DNA of 7,844 nt from Collinsella sp. (lineage in GTDB: Bacteria; Actinomycetota; Coriobacteriia; Coriobacteriales; Coriobacteriaceae): positions 1 through 7,844 of the forward strand of contig DXMX01000076.1 in the NCBI GenBank assembly GCA_019413955.1. Direction: 5' to 3'. Under the pieces are notes generated by a model. That model was not told the origin of the DNA, ran no database searches, and saw only the letters and a program-made list of their open reading frames with translations. Every line of letters begins with the position of its first letter. The first letter of the stretch is position 1. This document shows positions 1 through 5,873 of the stretch, piece after piece. Made by a program: the position numbers and the translations under genes.

Positions 1-54
1 TTCTCGGGCGGCGGAGGCGGCGGCGTCGGCGGAGGCGGCGGCGGAACGTTCTAG
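1..54 (+). CDS. C-terminal end of a protein with a glycine-rich tail (partial)
   Basis: Only the last 17 codons lie in the window, read in frame 1 and ending at TAG 52-54. They encode FSGGGGGGVGGGGGGTF, an almost pure glycine tail bounded by phenylalanines. Tails like this are common on bacterial membrane proteins of the DUF2207 and TPM (YgcG-like) families, which makes those the best guesses, but the tail alone cannot identify the protein. The reading frame is supported by a strong intrinsic terminator 15 bases after the stop codon. The identity is unknown and the upstream part is outside the window. Confidence 0.7.
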   Translation, partial: FSGGGGGGVGGGGGGTF

Positions 55-68
55 CGATCCTACATTGC

Positions 69-115
69 GGGATGGGCTTTTCTCGGCAGCCGCCGGGGAA
101 AGCCCATCCCTTTTT
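69..115 (+). terminator. Intrinsic terminator of the leftmost gene
   Basis: GGGATGGGCTTTTC (69-82) pairs with GGAAAGCCCATCCC (97-110), a 14-bp stem with one G-U wobble, around a 14-base loop, and is followed at once by five T (111-115). On the minus strand no T-run follows the stem, so it should work mainly for the plus-strand gene ending at 54. Confidence 0.93.
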
Positions 116-180
116 ATGCGCCGACATTCGCGGATCTTTTACTTTTGACCACAGCCATTTGCAGACCCCCTAGGCTACTC

Positions 181-215
181 ATTGGGGACAGACTTAAATG
201 ACTACTTAAATGACT
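181..215. repeat. 12-bp tandem duplication after a GGGGACAG motif
   Basis: ACTTAAATGACT occurs twice, perfectly and head to tail, at 192-203 and 204-215. It directly follows ATTGGGGACAG at 181-191. The block is AT-rich compared with its surroundings. GGGGACAG next to short palindromic or repeated sequence recalls the debris around REP-associated (Y1/IS200-like) transposases in many genomes, but no transposase is present, so an origin from a mobile element is only an inference. The rest of 116-232, between the terminator and the acetyltransferase gene, shows no gene or clear signal. Confidence 0.7.
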
Positions 216-232
216 AGGTGTGGCTGCCGAGG

Positions 233-874
233 CTAGGCTGTTAGGTCGAGTTCGTAGAGAAAGCTTTCACGCGGCATGTCGTGACGACGCTCTTCGCGGT
301 TGGCGCGGTGCGTGGCCGTGCGCTTAAAGCCGTGCAGCTCGTAGAACTTCCACGAGCAGTTAGAGTCGGTGTACAAGTGTGCCCTTGTCGCCCCGCGCGA
401 GGACAGGTACGAGACCGCGGCATCGAGCAAAACCGAGCCAACGCCCAGGCCGTGGACATCGGGATCGACGGCGAGCAGCGTGACTTCGTTGTCGTGCAGC
501 AACGGGCTGCTCTCGAGCAGGCGGTTGTTGGTTCGGATGGTTGCACGCACAAACGAGAGATACTCGGCGCAGGCATCAGGCTCCAGTTCACGCATCTGCG
601 ATAGCAGCGCGCGTTCGGTATCCATCCAATGTTCCTTGACGGCGGCGCCACAGCTTTGTCCCGCACGCGCGAGCGAAATGCCACGCGCCTGACCGTCGAT
701 TACGGCAACCTGCGAAAACGTCGATGACGAAAGGCAATAGGCGAGGTCGCACGCGGCCTCAAGGCGGTTGTACTCATCGTTATCCGAATTGTTATGCCAA
801 AGCTGCTGCAGAATCAGCGCGATGGCGTCGAAGTCTTCGGTATCAAACGGTCGGTAGAGAACCCGCGAGACCAT
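233..874 (-). CDS. GNAT-family N-acetyltransferase
   Basis: A 213-residue protein with the acetyl-CoA-binding core of the GNAT superfamily in its C-terminal half. Strand beta4 and motif A read VTLLAVDP then HGLGVG (about 131-146), matching the R/Q-x-x-G-x-G/A pyrophosphate loop, followed by helix LLDAAVSYLSSRG. Motif B is seen in the region of SWKFYELHGFKRT (174-186). These enzymes transfer an acetyl group from acetyl-CoA to an amine in the cytoplasm; the substrate cannot be inferred. About 60 mostly helical residues (70-130) lie between an early strand (QVAVIDGQARGISLAR) and motif A, longer than the minimal fold. The ATG at 874 has AAGAGG (879-884) four bases upstream. The gene stands alone, divergent from purH, with 277 bases between them, and no clear terminator follows it. 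Confidence 0.92.
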   Translation of the reverse strand: MVSRVLYRPFDTEDFDAIALILQQLWHNNSDNDEYNRLEAACDLAYCLSSSTFSQVAVIDGQARGISLARAGQSCGAAVKEHWMDTERALLSQMRELEPDACAEYLSFVRATIRTNNRLLESSPLLHDNEVTLLAVDPDVHGLGVGSVLLDAAVSYLSSRGATRAHLYTDSNCSWKFYELHGFKRTATHRANREERRHDMPRESFLYELDLTA

Positions 875-1151
875 GGTGCCTCTTTCTTTTGCGGATGCAT
901 ATCGAGCACAGTTCTACCACGCTATTGGCATCTAATTATGGTGCCCCTGTGTTCCATGAACTCACCGTGCCCGGTGCCGTGCCCATCCCCTCCGCTCGCA
1001 AACTTTTTCTGCACATGCGCTCGTTGCGGGGTGCATCGATGCGCTCGATGCGCTACATTGAATCAGTATTTTCAATGCCGCTGCGCGAGCGCTGCAGATC
1101 GACGTATCACCGACTCACAGAGCACGGCGGCGTACCAGACAGGAGGACTGC

Positions 1152-2759
1152 ATGGGATCTGATGTGAAGATCGCACGCGCGTTGATCTCGGTTACCGATA
1201 AGACGGGCGTCGTCGATTTCGCACGGACGCTGGTTGACGACTTTGGCGTCGAGATCATCTCTACGGGCGGCACGGCTCGTGCCATCGAGGACGCGGGCGT
1301 TCCCGTAACCCCCATCGAGGAGTTCACGGGCTATCCCGAGATGATGGACGGCCGCGTCAAGACGCTGCACCCCAAGGTCCACGGCGCGCTGCTGGCCCGT
1401 CGCGATTCCGAGCAGCACATGCAGGAGGCCGCTCAGCACGGCATTAAGCTGATCGACCTGGTCGTCGTCAACCTGTACGAGTTCGAGAAGACCGTCGCCA
1501 ACCCCGAGGTCACCTTTGCGGATGCCATCGAGCACATCGACATCGGTGGCCCCTCCATGCTGCGCTCTGCCGCCAAGAACGCCGCGAGCGTTACCGTCAT
1601 CTCCGACCCGGCCGACTATGATGCCGTCCTGGCCGAGATGCACGAGACCGGCGGTTGCACCACGCTTGCCACCCGTCGTCGCCTGCAGGTGAAGGTCTAC
1701 CAGACCACCGCCGCCTACGACACGGCTATCTCCCGTTGGCTTGCCGCCCAGGCAAGCGACTTGGCGGACACCTCTGCCAAGCTCGAGATCTCGCTGGAGA
1801 AGGTCGACGACCTGCGCTATGGCGAGAACCCGCAGCAGAAGGCCACGGTCTACCGCTTTGCCGAGGGCTGCGAGAACACCGCGAGCTCTCAGTTCCCGCT
1901 TGTGGGCTCCGAGCAGATCCAGGGCAAGCCGCTCAGCTACAACAACTATCTGGACGCCGATGCCGCCTGGAACCTGGTCCGCGAGTTCGACGAGCCGGCC
2001 TGCGTGATCCTCAAGCATCAGAACCCCTGCGGTTCCGCCGTTGCCGAGGACATCACGGCCGCCTACGACCGCGCTTTTGCCTGCGATCCCAAGAGCGCCT
2101 TCAGCGGCATCATCGCCTGCAACCGCGAGGTTCCCTATGAGCTGGTTGAGCACTTTGCCGATCAGAACAAGCAGTTCGTCGAGGTCATCATCGCCCCGAG
2201 CTATACCGCCGAGGCGCTCGAGCGCATGGCCAAGCGCCCCAACCTGCGCGTGCTGGCTACCGGCGGCGTGGACCACGGTGCCCAGGTGGAGCTGCGCTCC
2301 ATCGACGGCGGCATGCTGGTGCAGGAAGTCGACCACGTGACCGAGGATCCCGCGACCTTTACGTTCCCCACCGACCGCAAGCCCACCGACGCCGAGATGG
2401 CCGAGCTCGAGTTTGCCTGGAAGGTCTGCAAAGGCGTCAAGTCCAACGCTATTCTGGTCTCCAAGGGCAAGGCCGGCATTGGCATGGGCCCGGGTCAGCC
2501 CAACCGCGTCGACTCCGCGCTGCTTGCCTGTGAGCGTGCCGAGGACTTCTGCGAGCGCGAGGGCGTGGAGAAGGGCGGCTTTGCCTGCGCAAGCGACGCG
2601 TTCTTCCCGTTCCGCGACAACGTCGACGTGCTTGCCGCGCACGGCGTGACCTGCATCATCCAGCCCGGCGGCTCCAAGCGCGACGACGAGAGCATCCAGG
2701 CCTGCAACGAGCACAATATTGCGATGGTTTTCACGGGTGCCCGCCACTTCCGCCATTAA
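1152..2759 (+). CDS. purH: Bifunctional AICAR formyltransferase / IMP cyclohydrolase
   Basis: A 535-residue PurH, near the usual length. It performs the last two steps of de novo purine synthesis in the cytoplasm: AICAR plus 10-formyl-THF gives FAICAR, which is then cyclised to IMP. The N-terminal MGS-like cyclohydrolase domain (about 7-195) shows ISVTDKTG, STGGTARAI, GRVKTLHPKVHGALL and VVNLYEFEKTV. The C-terminal transformylase domain (about 215-535) shows LRYGENPQQ, the catalytic K288-H289 pair in ILKHQNPCG, SAFSGIIACN, KSNAIL, GQPNRVDS, ASDAFFPFRDN, IIQPGGSKRD and the conserved end TGARHFRH. AGGAGG at 1141-1146 lies five bases before the ATG and fixes the start. It seems to be a single-gene unit: the acetyltransferase upstream is divergent, and a repeat plus a terminator follow. 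I could not define a promoter or PurR-type operator in 875-1151. That stretch holds only small dyads: GCATCGATGC at 1033-1042, and ATTGAA/TTCAAT at 1057-1076. Confidence 0.99.
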   Translation: MGSDVKIARALISVTDKTGVVDFARTLVDDFGVEIISTGGTARAIEDAGVPVTPIEEFTGYPEMMDGRVKTLHPKVHGALLARRDSEQHMQEAAQHGIKLIDLVVVNLYEFEKTVANPEVTFADAIEHIDIGGPSMLRSAAKNAASVTVISDPADYDAVLAEMHETGGCTTLATRRRLQVKVYQTTAAYDTAISRWLAAQASDLADTSAKLEISLEKVDDLRYGENPQQKATVYRFAEGCENTASSQFPLVGSEQIQGKPLSYNNYLDADAAWNLVREFDEPACVILKHQNPCGSAVAEDITAAYDRAFACDPKSAFSGIIACNREVPYELVEHFADQNKQFVEVIIAPSYTAEALERMAKRPNLRVLATGGVDHGAQVELRSIDGGMLVQEVDHVTEDPATFTFPTDRKPTDAEMAELEFAWKVCKGVKSNAILVSKGKAGIGMGPGQPNRVDSALLACERAEDFCEREGVEKGGFACASDAFFPFRDNVDVLAAHGVTCIIQPGGSKRDDESIQACNEHNIAMVFTGARHFRH

Positions 2760-2778
2760 GTAGGGAGGTGGCGCTGCG

Positions 2779-2875
2779 GCTTGCCCAACCACCGCACCTT
2801 GCCGCTCATTCGTCGCTCGCGTACCCAAGTACGCGTCGCTCCTCTTTCACGGCAATCTACGGCACCTGGGCAACC
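2779..2875. repeat. REP-like imperfect inverted repeat downstream of purH
   Basis: Three paired blocks share almost the same centre (about 2827): TTGCCCA 2781-2787 with TGGGCAA 2867-2873, TTGCCG 2799-2804 with CGGCAA 2850-2855, and GCGTAC 2819-2824 with GTACGC 2829-2834 around a CCAA tetraloop. CCG/CGG at 2792-2794 and 2860-2862 also fits. The apical hairpin is flanked by a direct copy of CGTCGCTC (2811-2818 and 2834-2841). No T-run follows, so it is not a standard intrinsic terminator. The design resembles REP/BIME-type intergenic palindromes that can fold in the 3' end of a transcript. Membership of a multicopy family is inference. Confidence 0.65.
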
Positions 2876-2957
2876 CTCGCCGACCTGTTAGGTTGACTGG
2901 GGAGGATGGGATGTTATCTCGTCCCTTGGACCGCCTCGCTTCTAAAATAATCTCTGC

Positions 2958-2993
2958 AAAAGACGGTCGCTCCGTTTGGAGGGCCGTCTTTTT
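2958..2993 (+). terminator. Intrinsic terminator after purH
   Basis: AAAAGACGGTCGCTCC (2958-2973) pairs with GGAGGGCCGTCTTTT (2978-2992), with one bulged G and one G-U wobble, around the GTTT loop 2974-2977. The arm ends in five T (2989-2993), and the A-run at its base makes it partly symmetric. It lies about 200 bases after the purH stop, beyond the inverted repeat, and only 16 bases before the first possible ATG of the next gene. Confidence 0.9.
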
Positions 2994-2995
2994 GG

Positions 2996-3001
2996 TATAA
3001 G
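2996..3001 (+). promoter_or_regulatory. Candidate -10 element for the 3034 gene
   Basis: TATAAG lies three bases after the terminator T-run. A weak TTTGGA (2975-2980), inside the terminator hairpin, could act as a -35 element with a short 15-bp spacer. Transcription would then begin near 3008, leaving the ribosome site GAAAGG (3021-3026) in a leader of about 26 bases before ATG 3034. The element is AT-rich in a GC-rich region, but the -35 match is poor. Confidence 0.35.
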
Positions 3002-3020
3002 AGGACGGAATGACTAACAC

Positions 3021-3036
3021 GAAAGGTACAACCATG
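3021..3036 (+). promoter_or_regulatory. Ribosome binding site and start choice at 3034
   Basis: GAAAGG (3021-3026) stands seven bases before ATG 3034. An in-frame ATG at 3010 also has GAGGA four bases upstream (3001-3005) and would add eight polar residues (MTNTKGTT). If the TATAAG at 2996 is the -10 element, a transcript would begin too late to carry the ribosome site for 3010, which favours 3034. The choice is not certain. Confidence 0.55.
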
Positions 3037-3741
3037 CCCCAGATTGATGATGCCGAGCTGTTTGGCAATGCCGAGGATCAGCGTGCGTACGAGGACTTTT
3101 GCGCCAATCAGGAGGCGGTCGAGAAGTTTACGCTCGACAAGCCCGCGCTTGTCTGCCGTTGGCGCATGTCCAACAAAAAGGTGCCCATGCTCAACCGCCA
3201 CATTCGCGCACTGTCCGAGCGCCTGGTACAGGGCGAGCCGCTTACCCATAACATGCTCAGCTGGGCCAAGCAGCACGTTGAGTGGTCGCTTGCCGAGGGC
3301 GACTACACCGCGCACGACGGCGTGCTCATGCTGGTGATTGACGTCAACGGCAACGCTGCCATGACGGTGGGGGAGTACGAGCCGCTGGCCGATACGTCGG
3401 CCAAGGCGCTGCGTGTCCGCTCCGCCGAGGCCCGCTCCGAGGCCGACGAAACCGGCGTGGCGCCCGAGCTGCTCGCTGCCGTCAACAACGGCGAGCTGGC
3501 CTTTGTGGCGCCGGCGGACGAGTGCCTGTGTGGCACGGCGACGCTCATAGAGCAGCTGGCCCAGACCAAGGGCATCCCGGTCACGCGCGTAGACATTCCC
3601 GCACAGCTCAAGGGCGCCTTGTTCCTGGTAAGCGACGAGCACGGCGTGGTGCCTGCCGCCGACGCCGACGCCGCCGAGTCTGATGCCGCGACGGTCGCCT
3701 TCTTTGCCGACGGATACGAAAAGCTTCGCGCCCGCCGCTAA
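3034..3741 (+). CDS. Uncharacterised protein, possibly a divergent class IV aminotransferase-like protein
   Basis: A soluble acidic protein of 235 residues (243 if started at 3010), with no signal peptide or membrane segment. I do not recognise the family with confidence. The layout recalls class IV PLP aminotransferases (BCAT/ADC lyase fold): LNRHIRALSERL (53-64) resembles the early H-x-x-R-L helix; NNGELAFVAPADECLCGTATLIEQLAQTKGIPV (151-183, seen as consecutive pieces) resembles the strand-turn-GxxR-helix of the C-terminal half; and GALFLVSDEHGVVPA (194-208) resembles the FLTGTAAxVxP strand. However, it is about 50 residues shorter than typical members, and no convincing PLP-lysine motif is visible; K124 in TSAKALR is the only weak candidate. 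It may have lost catalysis, or the likeness may be chance. It appears monocistronic, between the purH terminator and a dyad at its own stop codon. It is clearly coding; the function is unknown. Confidence 0.85.
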   Translation: MPQIDDAELFGNAEDQRAYEDFCANQEAVEKFTLDKPALVCRWRMSNKKVPMLNRHIRALSERLVQGEPLTHNMLSWAKQHVEWSLAEGDYTAHDGVLMLVIDVNGNAAMTVGEYEPLADTSAKALRVRSAEARSEADETGVAPELLAAVNNGELAFVAPADECLCGTATLIEQLAQTKGIPVTRVDIPAQLKGALFLVSDEHGVVPAADADAAESDAATVAFFADGYEKLRARR

Positions 3742-3776
3742 ATGATTTTTCTGGGACGGGGATTAAAGAATCATTT
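3740..3776. repeat. AT-rich dyad with GGGACGGGGA core at the stop codon of the 3034 gene
   Basis: AAATGATT (3740-3747, starting inside the TAA stop codon) pairs with AATCATTT (3769-3776). The loop holds TGGGACGGGGATTAAAG. It could be a weak terminator or mRNA 3' hairpin, although only a short TTTT follows. The GGGACGGGGA core recalls the GGGGACAG motif at 184-191, suggesting related REP-type debris; this is inference. Confidence 0.5.
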
Positions 3777-3798
3777 TGGTTCCCGCCACCGCTGCGAG

Positions 3799-3887
3799 TG
3801 CGAGGCGGACAAAACGCCCCCGCTCGCAAACAGTTCTGTCACCTTGGCGACGTGCGTGGCGCGCACCTGCAGTTTCGCAGCCATAAT
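3799..3887 (+). promoter_or_regulatory. Upstream region of the two-component operon
   Basis: This region holds a hairpin-forming segment: TGCGAG (3799-3804, duplicated at 3793-3798) pairs with CTCGCA (3823-3828), with GGCG/CGCC (3804-3807, 3815-3818) as an alternative inner stem. A dyad GTGCG/CGCAC surrounds 3853-3867. CATAAT at 3882-3887 is the best -10 candidate, though no matching -35 element is seen. A response regulator could bind such dyads, but no clear direct-repeat operator is apparent. Confidence 0.25.
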
Positions 3888-3920
3888 GGTGGCAAGACAA
3901 CCAAGAGGGGAGCGGAATCC

Positions 3921-4592
3921 ATGGCGCTAATCTATATCGTTGAGGACGACGAGCCCATTCGTCGTGAGCTTGTCGACATCCTTGCCCGCGCCGGGTTTGA
4001 AATCGAGGCCTGCGAATCGTTCGAGCATGTCTCGCGCGATATTCTCGCCGCCGCGCCCGACCTGGTGCTGCTCGACCTCACGCTTCCCGTCAAGGACGGC
4101 CAGCATATCTGCCACGAGGTTCGCCGCGAATCCGAGGTCCCCATCATCGTCCTCACCTCGCGCACGACCGAGATCGACGAGGTCATGGCCATGACGCTCG
4201 GCGCGGACGACTTTGTTCCCAAGCCCTATAGCGCGCGCGTGCTCGTGGCGCGCATCAACGCACTGCTGCGTCGCACCGCGGCGTCAGGCGAGCGCAGCAC
4301 GCTCGTCCACAAGGGGCTGGAGCTCGACCTCGCCCGCTCTATGGTCACCAACACGGCGACCGGCGACAGCACCGAGCTCACCAAAAATGAGCTGCGCATT
4401 CTCTCGCTGCTCCTGAGCCGCGCGGGCAAGATCGTCTCGCGCTCGGCCATCATGCAGGACCTGTGGGACTCCGACGCCTTCGTGGACGACAATACGCTCA
4501 CCGTCAACATCAACCGCCTGCGCACCACGCTCGAAAAAATCGGCATCAAGGGGTATTTGACGACGCATCGCGGCCAAGGCTATTCGGTCTAG
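3921..4592 (+). CDS. OmpR/PhoB-family two-component response regulator
   Basis: A 223-residue DNA-binding response regulator. The receiver domain (1-118) has the acidic pocket E8-D9-D10 in YIVEDDE, phosphoacceptor D52 in LLDLTLP, the switch threonine T79 in IIVLTSR and the invariant K101 in DFVPKPY. A winged-helix Trans_reg_C domain (about 128-223) contains LTKNELRILSLLL, a VNINRLR recognition-helix segment and the ending THRGQGYSV. When phosphorylated by its kinase it should dimerise and regulate promoters. ATG 3921 is preferred: GAGGGGAG (3905-3912) lies eight bases upstream and the protein then begins with the canonical MALIYIVEDD; an in-frame ATG at 3798 would add 41 residues with no domain. 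The kinase gene begins nine bases after the stop, so the two form one operon. Sequence style is closest to regulators paired with BceS-type kinases, but the target genes cannot be read from the sequence. Confidence 0.97.
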   Translation: MALIYIVEDDEPIRRELVDILARAGFEIEACESFEHVSRDILAAAPDLVLLDLTLPVKDGQHICHEVRRESEVPIIVLTSRTTEIDEVMAMTLGADDFVPKPYSARVLVARINALLRRTAASGERSTLVHKGLELDLARSMVTNTATGDSTELTKNELRILSLLLSRAGKIVSRSAIMQDLWDSDAFVDDNTLTVNINRLRTTLEKIGIKGYLTTHRGQGYSV

Positions 4593-4601
4593 GGGCCGGC
4601 T

Positions 4602-5645
4602 ATGTCGTTTGGCAAGTTCTTTAAAGATGCACTGCTTCCCGTCGCCGTGTGGACGTGCGGCGTGCTGCTGAGCTGCTTTGTGCTGACGGTCGCCGGCGCA
4701 CCCGTTTCTATCGTGGTCGTGGCGGTCGGCGTATCCTTTATCTTTGGCATGCTCGGCATCGTGATCGAGTACGCGCGCCGTCGTCGATTTTTGCACCAGC
4801 TGGAGCGCGCGGCCGAGGAGCTGGAAAGCCCTGCGTGGGTGCAGGAGATGGTGCAGTGTCCGACCTATGCCGAGGGCGAGCTCGAGTACGAGGTCCTGCG
4901 CCGGGTGGGCAAGGCTGCCTGCGACGAGGTTGCCGAAGGCCGACGTCAGACCGATGACTATCGCGACTATATCGAAAGCTGGGTCCACGAGGCCAAGTTG
5001 CCCCTGGCGGCGGCCCATCTGATTCTTGAAAACCTAGACGGCAGCGAAGACGACCTGTCGCGTGTGGATGACCTGGGTCGCGAGCTGGCTCGCGTTGAGC
5101 GCTATATCGACCAGGCACTGTACTATGCGCGCTCGGAAGTCGTGGAGCGCGATTACCTGATTCGCCGCTGGGATCTCAAGACCTTGGTGACGGGTGCGAT
5201 TAAGGCCAACGCGCGCGAACTCATTGCAGCGCACGTGGCTCCGGTGTGCGAAAACCTCGACTTCGAGGTCTTTACCGACGAGAAGTGGCTGGAGTTCATC
5301 TTAGGTCAGCTCATCCAGAACAGCATTAAATATGCGCGCGAGGACGGCGCGAAGATCGTGTTTTCGGGCGCGTTGCTGGACGAGGGCCTGGCGAGTGAGC
5401 GCATTGAGCTTACCGTTGCCGACAACGGCTGTGGCGTGAGCGCGGCCGACCTGCCGCGCGTGTTCGAGAAGGGCTTTACCGGCGACAACGGCCGCACCAC
5501 CAAGCGTGCAACGGGCATCGGCCTCTACCTGGTGGCGCGTCTGTGCTCCAAGATGGGCATCGACGTCACCGCAGCATCCAACTCCGGCGAAGACTTCGTC
5601 GTAACATTCGCGTTTTCAACGAATAAGTTTCAATATTTCGAGTAA
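4602..5645 (+). CDS. Intramembrane-sensing histidine kinase (BceS-like)
   Basis: A 347-residue membrane sensor kinase. Two membrane helices (about 11-31 and 35-56) are joined by only a few residues, so there is no extracellular sensor domain, as in the intramembrane-sensing group. A linker with charged helices leads to the phosphoacceptor H129 in SWVHEAKLPLAAAHLI, then YIDQALYYARSEVVERDYLI (168-187), a segment characteristic of BceS-type kinases. The ATPase domain has the N box LIQNSIKYA (N240), G1 DNGCGV (274-279), F box FEKGFTG (288-294) and G2 GIGLYL (305-310). It should autophosphorylate and pass phosphate to D52 of the regulator just upstream. The ribosome site AGGGG (4591-4595) overlaps the regulator stop codon. 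Known relatives sense bacitracin-like peptides through an ABC transporter (BceAB), but none is adjacent here. The signal is therefore unknown. Confidence 0.95.
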   Translation: MSFGKFFKDALLPVAVWTCGVLLSCFVLTVAGAPVSIVVVAVGVSFIFGMLGIVIEYARRRRFLHQLERAAEELESPAWVQEMVQCPTYAEGELEYEVLRRVGKAACDEVAEGRRQTDDYRDYIESWVHEAKLPLAAAHLILENLDGSEDDLSRVDDLGRELARVERYIDQALYYARSEVVERDYLIRRWDLKTLVTGAIKANARELIAAHVAPVCENLDFEVFTDEKWLEFILGQLIQNSIKYAREDGAKIVFSGALLDEGLASERIELTVADNGCGVSAADLPRVFEKGFTGDNGRTTKRATGIGLYLVARLCSKMGIDVTAASNSGEDFVVTFAFSTNKFQYFE

Positions 5646-5663
5646 CGCACGCGGCAGACGTCC

Positions 5664-5700
5664 GCCCAAACAAAAACGTGCAGCCCAAACAAAACGTGCC
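5664..5700. repeat. 18-bp near-perfect direct repeat
   Basis: GCCCAAACAAAAACGTGC (5664-5681) is repeated at 5683-5699 with one A missing. The end of the second copy forms part of the left arm of the following terminator. It looks like a small local duplication after the kinase gene. Confidence 0.75.
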
Positions 5701-5729
5701 ACCCCAAACGGGGCGGCACGCCATCTTTT
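5695..5729 (+). terminator. Intrinsic terminator of the two-component operon
   Basis: CGTGCCACCCC (5695-5705) pairs with GGGGCGGCACG (5710-5720), with a single A-C mismatch and an AAAC loop, and is followed by CCATCTTTT. The T-run is short and set back by five bases, but the GC-rich stem and the place, 50 bases after the kinase stop, support it. Confidence 0.75.
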
Positions 5730-5744
5730 ATCAGCCAACTCGCT

Positions 5745-5873
5745 GAAGTAAGGCTGCGAAGGCCGCGGGGCCGGGAGGGGTTTCCTAAGGGCACATCCCG
5801 CAGCCGCAACGCGGCGAGGACGTGCCCGTGGAAACCCCGCAGGCCCCGCGGCCGGTGGGAGCAACGCTACTTC
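5745..5873. repeat. 129-bp imperfect hairpin between the kinase and uspA genes
   Basis: Nested matching arms: GAAGTA 5745-5750 with TACTTC 5868-5873; GGCCGCGGGGCC 5761-5772 with GGCCCCGCGGCC 5842-5853; GGGGTTTCC 5777-5785 with GGAAACCCC 5830-5838; GGGCACATCC 5789-5798 with GGACGTGCCC 5818-5827 (one mismatch); and the tip GCCGC 5803-5807 with GCGGC 5811-5815 around AAC. The outer right arm covers the last codons and stop of the minus-strand uspA gene. It could be a 3' structure of the uspA mRNA, a structured RNA, or a palindromic intergenic element. There is no T-run on either side, so it is not a textbook terminator. Confidence 0.85.

Noticed and set aside
1033..1076. Small dyads upstream of purH as a purine-responsive operator or riboswitch
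   Set aside because: They are short and unlike known purine riboswitch cores or PurR boxes, and no convincing promoter is placed with them.
1107..2828. 573-codon open frame on the minus strand, antisense to purH
   Set aside because: The translation is low-complexity (rich in Gly, Leu, Val, Asp, Arg) and has no family features. It mirrors the codon pattern of purH, which is certain on the plus strand.
3798..3920. Longer response-regulator start at ATG 3798
   Set aside because: It would add 41 residues before a receiver domain that normally begins within a few residues of the start; ATG 3921 has a good ribosome site.
4284..5018. 244-codon open frame on the minus strand across the regulator-kinase junction
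   Set aside because: It covers two genes with complete catalytic motifs and has no recognisable domain or ribosome site.
5745..5873. The 129-bp hairpin as a bacterial SRP RNA
   Set aside because: The conserved GGAAGGAAGCAGCC-type apical loop of SRP RNA is absent.
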